This document shows, piece after piece, positions 1 to 5,025 of a stretch of DNA of 5,025 nt; the stretch's first letter is position 1, and each line of letters begins with the position of its first letter. The stretch covers positions 1-5,025 of the forward strand of contig JBGCGJ010000053.1 in the NCBI GenBank assembly GCA_045110675.1. The letters run 5' to 3'. Origin of the DNA: JBALVT01 sp045110675. GTDB taxonomy: Bacteria > Pseudomonadota > Gammaproteobacteria > Pseudomonadales > Halieaceae. A model generated the notes under the pieces. It had not been told where the DNA came from and did no database searches. It saw only the letters and a list, made by a program, of their open reading frames with translations. The position numbers and the translations under genes were made by a program.

Positions 1-598
1 CTGGATGAGCGACATCATAGGTGAAAGCAGCGGCCACCCGTTCGGAGATTTCCCTGCCGCAACGGGAGGCGATCAGATGTAGCATCATGTCGATGCAGGC
101 CGAGGCCCCACCACAGGTAAACATTCTTCCACTGATGACAAAGCGATCCGGTACAACGTCAATCTCTGGATAGCCCGATACCATTTCCTCAAGATCCTCC
201 CACTGGGTTGTGGCTCTGTGGCCGTTCAAAAGTCCTGTTCTCGCCAGGACTAGGCCACCAGCATCTACACCGCCTAGCGCAACTGCAGTGGGCGCGAGCT
301 TGCTTATCTGTCTCAGCAGCTGGCGCGTGGCGTGTTTTTGCAGGTTAAACCCGGCGACAACAAGCAGCGCCTGTTGCGTCAGGGAATCTGGAAGCGGTTC
401 TGCCGCAATTGACAGACCCGCGGTCAGTTCGACCGCTTGACCATCGCCGGAATGAATACTCCAACTGAATAACTTCTTCCGGGACACCCGGTTGGCGGCC
501 CTCAATGAATCTATAGCCGCAGCGAATGCCAGCATATTGCTGTCCGTGAGAACCAATATAGCTAGGTGCAGGGGTTGTTGGCTGGGAGCAAAAATCAT
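1..598 (-). CDS. GlxA/CdhR-type AraC-family transcriptional regulator, N-terminal part
   Basis: Reading the minus strand from the ATG at 598-596 gives an uninterrupted frame of 199 codons that leaves the window at base 1, so only the N-terminal DJ-1/PfpI (class I glutamine amidotransferase-like) sensor domain is visible. It shows the family pattern: a first beta strand (LAILVLTDS), the DSLRAANR helix, VVAGFN near the middle, GGVDAGG at about residues 110-115, then GLLNGHRATTQWEDL and a late FTCGGASACIDMMLHLI stretch (C162). The nucleophile-elbow position carries Asp-Ala (D112-A113) instead of the catalytic Cys of true DJ-1 enzymes, so this is a ligand-sensing domain. The AraC-type helix-turn-helix should lie beyond the left edge. 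Pseudomonas relatives of this architecture (CdhR, GbdR, SouR, ArgR) respond to carnitine, glycine betaine, sarcosine or arginine. The gene diverges from the catabolic operon it probably controls. No Shine-Dalgarno sequence precedes the ATG, and the frame is open upstream, so the exact start is uncertain. Confidence 0.88.
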   Translation of the reverse strand, partial: MIFAPSQQPLHLAILVLTDSNMLAFAAAIDSLRAANRVSRKKLFSWSIHSGDGQAVELTAGLSIAAEPLPDSLTQQALLVVAGFNLQKHATRQLLRQISKLAPTAVALGGVDAGGLVLARTGLLNGHRATTQWEDLEEMVSGYPEIDVVPDRFVISGRMFTCGGASACIDMMLHLIASRCGREISERVAAAFTYDVAHP

Positions 599-599
599 G

Positions 600-637
600 C
601 GTTCGCGAATTGTTAAATGTCGTTCGTAATTAGTAAA
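600..637. repeat. Imperfect tandem direct repeat, candidate regulator operator
   Basis: Two copies lie head to tail: 600-617 (CGTTCGCGAATTGTTAAA) and 621-637 (CGTTCGTAATTAGTAAA). They share CGTTCG, AATT and TAAA, differing in a CG/T insertion-substitution and a central GT/AG. The CGTTCG halves are exactly 21 nt apart and the AATT halves 20 nt apart, about two helical turns, so both copies would present the same DNA face. AraC-family proteins often bind such direct repeats. Assignment as the operator of the adjacent regulator is inference from position and geometry. Confidence 0.45.
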
Positions 638-678
638 GCAGAAAATCAGTGCCAGAGGCAAGCTGCACGGAGGCTAAC

Positions 679-683
679 GAGGG
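679..683 (+). promoter_or_regulatory. Ribosome binding site of the acyl-CoA dehydrogenase gene
   Basis: GAGGG lies 7 nt before the GTG at 691. The in-frame upstream GTG at 649 has no comparable site, so this sequence supports 691 as the start. Confidence 0.6.
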
Positions 684-690
684 TTTGATC

Positions 691-1857
691 GTGGATTTTA
701 AGTTATCAGAAGAGCAGGAAATGTTGGTGGCGAGTGTTCGTCGCTTTGTCGATGAAGAAATAATGCCCCATGAGCAACTGGTCGAAGAACTCGATGAAGT
801 ACCACCCGAGTTGAGAACCAAAATTCGCCAGCGGTCTATCGAAATAGGAATCTGTGCTGCCAATATGCCGGAAGAGTTGGGTGGTGGTGGTCTCAATGCG
901 GTCTCTCTGGCGCTGCTTTACCGAGAACTGGGTCGAGCAAATATGGGATTGCAATACGGTGTTCCGCGCCCCAGTAATATATTGCAGGCCTGCGTGGGTG
1001 ATCAACGAGAACGCTATCTCTACCCTTGTATTCGAGGCGAAAAAACAGATTGTCTGGCGATGACTGAGCCTGAGGCCGGCTCAGATGTGCGGGCCATGAA
1101 CTGTAGAGCTGAACGACGAGGCGACAGTTTCGTAATTAATGGCAGCAAGCATTTCATTAGCCATGCGGATGTTTCCGATTTCGTTATTCTATTTGCTGCG
1201 ACGGGAGTTGATGAAACAGCGCGAGGCCCCCGCAAGCGCATCACCACCTTTCTGATCGATATGGGTACCCCCGGCTTTGAAGTTCGCCCTGGATATCATA
1301 GTGTCTCTCACCGTGGGTATCACAATTGTGTTTTGGAATTTAACGATTGTGTGGTTCACGAAAGCCAGGTTCTCGGCGAGGTAGATGAGGGTTTTTCCGT
1401 CGCCAACGAATGGTTGGGGGCTACTCGACTGGAGGTGGCTGCGAGCAGTCTGGGCCGATGTGACAGAGCTTTTGAATTGGCGGCGGAGCACGCGGCTCAG
1501 CGCCGTCAGTTTAACCAGACAATAGGCTCTTTCCAGGGGGTATCTTTCAAATTGGCCGATATGGAAGTACGGCGACGAGCGGCGGAACTACTGGTGTATT
1601 CAGCCGCCAGTAAAAGCGACGAAGGGAGTATGACCGATATGGACGCCGCCATCGCCAAACTTTCGGCCACGGAGACGCTTGCTTACATTGCCGACGAAGC
1701 ATTACAGATTCACGGGGGCATGGGTCTGATGAACGATTTGCCCCTGGAACGTATCTGGCGAGATTCCCGCGTCGAGCGTATTTGGGATGGCACCAGCGAG
1801 ATTCAAAGAATGATTATTGCCAGATCCATTCTGCGACCACTGGAGGGCAATGGCTGA
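691..1857 (+). CDS. Acyl-CoA dehydrogenase, CaiA-like role (candidate gamma-butyrobetainyl-CoA dehydrogenase)
   Basis: A 388-residue FAD flavoprotein of normal family length. It should interconvert a saturated acyl-CoA and its trans-2-enoyl-CoA, passing electrons to electron-transfer flavoprotein in the cytoplasm. Family landmarks are MDFKLSEEQEML at the N-terminus, the signature AMTEPEAGSD at about 123-132, INGSKHFIS just after, QRRQFNQTIGSFQ in the C-terminal helical domain, and LQIHGGMGLMND before the C-terminal WDGTSEIQR. The GTG start at 691 is preferred over the in-frame GTG at 649, because it has a GAGGG site and gives the typical N-terminus. The usual catalytic Glu of the MCAD type (YEGT) is Asp366 here, and the alternative LCAD/IVD/CaiA position is Thr245. 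The protein is therefore not a close CaiA copy, although context makes the same step plausible. The stop overlaps the next gene's start (TGATG), indicating translational coupling. Substrate is inferred from neighbours only. Confidence 0.9.
   Translation: MDFKLSEEQEMLVASVRRFVDEEIMPHEQLVEELDEVPPELRTKIRQRSIEIGICAANMPEELGGGGLNAVSLALLYRELGRANMGLQYGVPRPSNILQACVGDQRERYLYPCIRGEKTDCLAMTEPEAGSDVRAMNCRAERRGDSFVINGSKHFISHADVSDFVILFAATGVDETARGPRKRITTFLIDMGTPGFEVRPGYHSVSHRGYHNCVLEFNDCVVHESQVLGEVDEGFSVANEWLGATRLEVAASSLGRCDRAFELAAEHAAQRRQFNQTIGSFQGVSFKLADMEVRRRAAELLVYSAASKSDEGSMTDMDAAIAKLSATETLAYIADEALQIHGGMGLMNDLPLERIWRDSRVERIWDGTSEIQRMIIARSILRPLEGNG
1842..1847 (+). promoter_or_regulatory. Ribosome binding site of the NDP-forming ligase gene
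   Basis: GGAGGG inside the end of the dehydrogenase gene lies 9 nt before the ATG at 1857. It selects this start over the in-frame ATG at 1782, which would add 25 residues read from within the conserved dehydrogenase C-terminus. Confidence 0.75.
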
Positions 1858-3914
1858 TGCCCACCGCTTCGCTATCGCGAATGTTGAATCCCCAATCCAT
1901 TGCGGTAGTGGGAGGAGATGATGCGGCAAAAGCCGTTCGGGAGTGCCAAAAACTGGGGTATAACGGCGACCTATGGGCAATTAATCCGGGACGAGATGAA
2001 CTCGCGGGTATCAAATGTTTTTCCAGTGTTGAACAGTTGCCGGGAGTTCCCGATGCGACTTTGGTCGCGGTGTCTGCCAACGCGACAATCGAAGTGGTTT
2101 CGCAGTTGCACGCGTTAGAAGCAGGAGGCGCTGTTTGTTATGCCTCGGGTTTCAGCGAAGCCGGTGAAGCCGGGCGACAACAAGCTCTGTTGGATGCAGC
2201 CGGTGAAATGCCAGTGATGGGCCCTAATTGTTACGGGTTTATCAACGCTATGAATGGCGCCGTGCTGTGGCCCGACTGGCACGGTTTACGGCGAGTGGAG
2301 TCGGGTGTCGCAATTGTTGCGGGCAGTGGCAATCTGGCCATTAACATTTCTATGCAAGATCGTTCTGTACCCATTGCGCTGTTGGCGACAATTGGCAATC
2401 AGGCTGTGGTCGGCGCCGAGCAAATAATGGCGGCGGCGGTTGATGACGAGCGAATTTCCGCCATCGGTATACACATCGAAGGTCTGAAAAATTTGCCCTT
2501 GTTTGCACAATTGGCCCAGGCTGCGGTGGAGAAAGGTAAACCTGTCGTGGCCTTAAAGACAGGTCGCTCAGAAGTCGGTGCGCGAATCACCATGAGTCAT
2601 ACAGCGACTTTGGCCGGCAGTGCGGATTTGTACGACGCCATGTTTGCCCGTCTGGGTGTCGCCATTGTTGACGATCTCGAGACGTTTCTGGAAGCTCTGA
2701 AGTTACTGTCAGTGACTGGCCCTTTGGGCGGTTCGCGAATCGCCTCGATGAGCTGTTCGGGCGGTGAGGCTTCGCTGATTGCCGACCTGGTGCACAATAC
2801 CGTCCTGGAATTTCCTGAAGTGACCACCCAGCAGAGTGTCGAACTGCGTGAAACACTGAACGACTATGTCGCCATCAGCAATCCTTTGGATTACCACACC
2901 TTTATCTGGGGCGATTACGATCGGCTCTACAAAACGTTCATCGCGATGTTGCGCGGTGATTACAATCTTACTCTGCTTCTGCTGGATTACCCGCAAATGA
3001 GCGCGGATGAATTGAACGAGTGGCACATCACAGGCGATGCTTTTGCCGACGCCTGCAAACACACTGGAAAGGCAGGTGCTGTGGTCTGCAATCTTCCTGA
3101 AAATATGCCCGCCAATATTCGTGACGAGCTTCTGGCCCGTTCGATTGTTCCATTGTTGGGAATGGCGCAGGCAGTAAACGCAATTGCCGCTGCGGCATTG
3201 GTTGGAAAAACACATCACCCACCGCCCGTCTTTCCGACTAAATCTGTTCCCCTCGAGTTAGATAAAAGCGATAAGCGCCGAGTTATCAGTGAATATGCGG
3301 CCAAACGATTGCTTGCGAATTATCAAATGCCTGTTCCCGCGGCCCAGCTTGTCAAAGATCTAGTTAAAGCAGAGGACGCTGCGCAAGCCATCGGTTTTCC
3401 ATTGGCATTGAAAGCCAGTGTCGCCGGCATGACTCACAAAACAGAATCTCGCGCAGTCGTTTTGAATGTTGGAGATACCGAGCAGTTACGATCCGAAGGT
3501 CAGCGGTTGTTAGACATGGGTGGTGACTTGCTCATAGAGCAAATGATTCCGACAGGCGTCGCCGAGCTGCTGTTAGGTGTGAGCTTTGATCAACAGTTTG
3601 GCCATTATCTTGTTATAGGAATAGGCGGTACTCTCGTTGAGTTGATCGCTGATCGTCAGATTGTCTTGCTGCCGGCGAGCGATGATCAGATTCGCGCCGC
3701 GCTTAAAGGCCTGCGCATGTCCAAACTCCTTTCGGGTTACCGAGGTCGCGCAGTAGCTGACCTAAGCGCGGTGGTTGCATGTGCTCAGTCCCTCTCGGCT
3801 TTTGTGGCCGATTATCGAGAGGATCTATTAGAAGTCGACATCAATCCGTTAATCGTTGGTGCAAACGGGACGGGTGCTATGGCCTCCGATGCATTAGTTG
3901 TCTATCGTCAATAA
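1857..3914 (+). CDS. NDP-forming acyl-CoA ligase (acetate-CoA ligase family), single chain
   Basis: A 685-residue protein of the ADP-forming acyl-CoA synthetase superfamily. The family joins a carboxylate to CoA with ATP through an acyl-phosphate and a phosphohistidine. Domains in order: a Rossmann CoA-binding domain (about 5-130; NPQSIAVVGG, then GPNCYG at 122-127); a succinyl-CoA-ligase flavodoxin-like domain (about 145-285) with IEG (E208) and the phosphohistidine motif MSHTATLAG (H248); a linker ligase domain (about 290-420); and a C-terminal ATP-grasp domain (about 469-685) with LALKAS (K519), HKTES (H527-K528), GIGG (588-591) and EVDINPL (D661, N663). All apparent catalytic landmarks are kept. 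The motif reads SHTA where SHTG is common. Translation is probably coupled to the upstream dehydrogenase. In the enterobacterial carnitine operon this job is done by the unrelated AMP-forming CaiC. DddX, a marine DMSP lyase, belongs to the same superfamily, so the substrate (betaine-type acid or DMSP) is unproven. Confidence 0.9.
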   Translation: MPTASLSRMLNPQSIAVVGGDDAAKAVRECQKLGYNGDLWAINPGRDELAGIKCFSSVEQLPGVPDATLVAVSANATIEVVSQLHALEAGGAVCYASGFSEAGEAGRQQALLDAAGEMPVMGPNCYGFINAMNGAVLWPDWHGLRRVESGVAIVAGSGNLAINISMQDRSVPIALLATIGNQAVVGAEQIMAAAVDDERISAIGIHIEGLKNLPLFAQLAQAAVEKGKPVVALKTGRSEVGARITMSHTATLAGSADLYDAMFARLGVAIVDDLETFLEALKLLSVTGPLGGSRIASMSCSGGEASLIADLVHNTVLEFPEVTTQQSVELRETLNDYVAISNPLDYHTFIWGDYDRLYKTFIAMLRGDYNLTLLLLDYPQMSADELNEWHITGDAFADACKHTGKAGAVVCNLPENMPANIRDELLARSIVPLLGMAQAVNAIAAAALVGKTHHPPPVFPTKSVPLELDKSDKRRVISEYAAKRLLANYQMPVPAAQLVKDLVKAEDAAQAIGFPLALKASVAGMTHKTESRAVVLNVGDTEQLRSEGQRLLDMGGDLLIEQMIPTGVAELLLGVSFDQQFGHYLVIGIGGTLVELIADRQIVLLPASDDQIRAALKGLRMSKLLSGYRGRAVADLSAVVACAQSLSAFVADYREDLLEVDINPLIVGANGTGAMASDALVVYRQ

Positions 3915-3919
3915 CAATC

Positions 3920-3924
3920 AGGAG
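3920..3924 (+). promoter_or_regulatory. Ribosome binding site of the CaiD-like gene
   Basis: AGGAG in the 19-nt gap after the ligase stop lies 9 nt before the ATG at 3934. It supports that start rather than the in-frame upstream GTG at 3898, which would overlap the ligase gene by 17 nt. Confidence 0.75.
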
Positions 3925-3933
3925 AGCAGAATA

Positions 3934-4731
3934 ATGAATCCATCAGATCACTCCGGACCTGTAAAAACAAGGGTTGAAGGCGCTGTGCTCGAGGTGACGC
4001 TAGATCGACCCAAAGCGAATGCCATAGATGCAACAACCAGTGTCGCAATGGGAGAGGTTTTCGCCGAGTTTCGCGACAATCCAGATTTGCGGGTTGCCAT
4101 AGTCACAGGAGGAGGGGAGAAATTTTTCTGTGCCGGTTGGGATTTGAAATCGGCGGCAGAGGGAGAATCGGTCGAAGCTGATTATGGTGTCGGTGGATTT
4201 GGCGGCATTCAGGAACTGCCCGATCTCAATAAACCGATTATAGCCGCTGTAAATGGCATCGCCTGCGGGGGTGGATTTGAATTGGCTATATCCTGCGACA
4301 TGATACTTGCTTCTGATCAGGCTACATTTGCGTTACCGGAGATTGTTGCAGGAACTCTTGCAGATGCCGCCACGATCAAACTTCCCAAGCGTATTCCCTA
4401 TCACGTGGCAATGGATTTGTTGCTAACGGGCCGGTGGTTCGACGCCGAAGAAGCGCATCATTGGGGCTTGGTTAATGAAATTGTTCCTCAAAACCAGCTT
4501 ATGAATAGGGCATGGGAGCTGGCGAAATTACTCGCCAGCGGTCCGCCATTGGTTTATGCCTGCATTAAGGAAACAGTGCGAATGACCGAGAATGTGACCA
4601 CTCAGCAAGCCTTCAACATGCTGCACAATTCCGAAATTCCGACGATGCGAACGCTTTACGATAGTGAGGATCAGCTAGAGGGCTCGAGAGCTTTTGCGGA
4701 AAAACGAGACCCTGTGTGGAAGGGCCGTTAA
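3934..4731 (+). CDS. caiD: Carnitinyl-CoA dehydratase (crotonobetainyl-CoA hydratase), CaiD family
   Basis: A 265-residue enoyl-CoA hydratase/isomerase (crotonase) protein; E. coli CaiD, as I recall it, is 261. CaiD reversibly hydrates crotonobetainyl-CoA to L-carnitinyl-CoA. Recognition rests on stretches that match CaiD from memory: LDRPKANAIDA (23-33), GEKFFCAGWDLK (61-72), the oxyanion-hole region NGIACGGGFELA (107-118), and a C-terminal AFAEKRDPVWKGR (253-265) that appears identical to E. coli CaiD. The two crotonase catalytic glutamates are present as E116 (GGFELA) and E136 (ALPE). The segment after ALPE reads GTLADAATIKLPK rather than the GIVPDSGG-type sequence of E. coli, so it may belong to a distinct aerobic branch with altered substrate pocket. 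It lies 19 nt after the ligase gene in the same operon. Another short-chain or onium enoyl-CoA hydratase, for example an acryloyl-CoA hydratase, is the alternative. Confidence 0.85.
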   Translation: MNPSDHSGPVKTRVEGAVLEVTLDRPKANAIDATTSVAMGEVFAEFRDNPDLRVAIVTGGGEKFFCAGWDLKSAAEGESVEADYGVGGFGGIQELPDLNKPIIAAVNGIACGGGFELAISCDMILASDQATFALPEIVAGTLADAATIKLPKRIPYHVAMDLLLTGRWFDAEEAHHWGLVNEIVPQNQLMNRAWELAKLLASGPPLVYACIKETVRMTENVTTQQAFNMLHNSEIPTMRTLYDSEDQLEGSRAFAEKRDPVWKGR

Positions 4732-4789
4732 GACAAACCCCTCATAAAGCGCTACACTTAGTTAATAATAACGATTACAGGTAAAACTT
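4732..4789 (+). other. Short intergenic gap, no terminator seen
   Basis: This 58-nt AT-rich spacer lies between the CaiD-like gene and the transporter gene. It contains only a 6-bp AGCGCT palindrome (4748-4753) and a 4-bp-arm GTTA/TAAC inverted repeat (4761-4772). Neither can form a stable hairpin with a U-tract, so read-through into the transporter is likely. A TAATAAT stretch at 4763-4769 could serve as a -10 element, but no matching -35 is evident. Confidence 0.4.
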
Positions 4790-5025
4790 TTGAGTACTTC
4801 GACGTCGATGGATTTAATCGATAGACCGACCTTTTTTGGTTCTTTATTCCTGCTGTTACTGGTCACAGTTCCTCTAATAGTCTTTCCAGAACAAGGTGCC
4901 GCTTGGGTGCTGTCCGCGCGAAATTTCCTGACAGGAGAGCTCGGTGTTCTTTACCTGGCCCTCGGTGTCGGCGCCTTTGGTTTCATGGTTTTCATTTGCC
5001 TTAGTGATATCGGAAGCATTTTGTT
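4790..5025 (+). CDS. BCCT-family betaine/carnitine/choline transporter, N-terminal fragment
   Basis: The frame runs off the right edge after 78 codons and shows the characteristic BCCT opening. A short polar N-terminus is followed by IDRPTFFGS, a first hydrophobic helix (LFLLLLVTVPLIVF), FPEQGAAWV, and a second helix beginning LGVLYLALGVGAFGFMVF. The family has 12 transmembrane segments in the inner membrane and imports quaternary amines or DMSP by proton or sodium symport, or by antiport as in CaiT. The substrate-binding tryptophan box lies beyond the window, so specificity and coupling ion cannot be read. Start choice is uncertain. TTG at 4790 has a weak AGG 8 nt upstream and gives MSTSTSMD, while ATG at 4808 has no clear ribosome binding site. 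An in-frame TAA at 4769-4771 bars any earlier start. Its place at the end of the operon suggests that it supplies the substrate of the enzymes. Confidence 0.85.
   Translation, partial: MSTSTSMDLIDRPTFFGSLFLLLLVTVPLIVFPEQGAAWVLSARNFLTGELGVLYLALGVGAFGFMVFICLSDIGSIL

Larger units (their letters stand above)
599..690. promoter_or_regulatory. Divergent intergenic control region
   Basis: This 92-nt gap separates the divergent regulator and catabolic operon and must hold the promoters for both, unless they lie inside coding sequence. It is AT-rich between about 608 and 647. The only minus-strand promoter-like pair I see is TTTACT (complement of 632-637) and AACAAT (complement of 609-614), 17 nt apart, each matching four of six sigma-70 consensus bases. 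It would start transcription almost at the regulator's ATG. No convincing plus-strand -35/-10 pair was found, which would fit an activator-dependent promoter. The tandem repeat at 600-637 overlaps the candidate minus-strand promoter. Confidence 0.5.

Noticed and set aside
210..440. 76-codon plus-strand open frame opposite the regulator
   Set aside because: It is antisense to the regulator's conserved sensor domain, low in complexity (Ser/Ala-rich) and resembles no known protein.
602..609. TTCGCGAA 8-bp palindrome as an independent operator
   Set aside because: It is short and lies inside the first copy of the longer direct repeat. The second copy (TTCGTAAT) does not preserve the palindrome, so the direct repeat is the better description.
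649..690. Upstream GTG start at 649 giving a 402-residue acyl-CoA dehydrogenase
   Set aside because: No Shine-Dalgarno sequence precedes it, the extra 14 residues do not resemble the family, and GTG at 691 has GAGGG 7 nt upstream and yields the typical MDFKLSEEQ beginning.
630..1005. Minus-strand open frames opposite the start of the dehydrogenase
   Set aside because: They overlap conserved coding sequence, show Ser- or His/Gln-rich shadow composition, and have no family features.
1782..1856. Extended N-terminus of the NDP-forming ligase from ATG at 1782
   Set aside because: It reads out of frame through the conserved C-terminus of the dehydrogenase. The GGAGGG-preceded ATG at 1857 starts just before the conserved Rossmann strand.
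2709..3218. 169-codon minus-strand open frame inside the ligase gene
   Set aside because: It lies wholly within a well-conserved gene, has no recognisable domain, and its composition looks like an antisense shadow.
4748..4772. Small palindromes after the CaiD-like gene as a transcription terminator
   Set aside because: The arms are only 3-4 bp and no T-run follows, so a Rho-independent terminator is not supported.

Overview
The window looks like part of an aerobic, probably marine, gammaproteobacterial chromosome. This is inferred from gene content, moderate GC with varied codon use, and close similarity of one protein to the carnitine dehydratase CaiD; no taxonomic marker gene is present. 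It holds a compact catabolic locus for a quaternary-amine or similar zwitterionic substrate. Carnitine, crotonobetaine or gamma-butyrobetaine are the best candidates.

Layout: positions 1-598 (minus strand) carry the N-terminal 199 codons of a GlxA/CdhR-type AraC-family regulator, whose DNA-binding half lies outside the window. A 92-nt divergent intergenic region (599-690) contains an imperfect tandem direct repeat that could be the operator. On the plus strand follow an acyl-CoA dehydrogenase (691-1857), a single-chain NDP-forming acyl-CoA ligase (1857-3914, sharing one base with the stop of the gene before), a CaiD-family crotonase (3934-4731), and the start of a BCCT-family betaine/carnitine/choline transporter (from about 4790, running off the right edge). 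Spacings of -1, 19 and about 58 nt, with no convincing terminator between the genes, suggest one operon.

Proposed division of labour (inference): the BCCT carrier imports the trimethylammonium compound. The NDP-forming ligase makes its CoA thioester using ATP and CoA. The acyl-CoA dehydrogenase introduces the alpha-beta double bond (gamma-butyrobetainyl-CoA to crotonobetainyl-CoA), or works in reverse as in anaerobic enterobacteria. The CaiD homologue hydrates the enoyl-CoA to carnitinyl-CoA, and the regulator senses the substrate or an intermediate. Compared with the enterobacterial caiTABCDE operon, the AMP-forming ligase CaiC is replaced by an ADP/NDP-forming enzyme and no CaiB CoA-transferase is seen, at least within this window. 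Because an NDP-forming acyl-CoA synthetase homologue (DddX) is a known DMSP lyase in marine bacteria, a sulfonium substrate is the main alternative.
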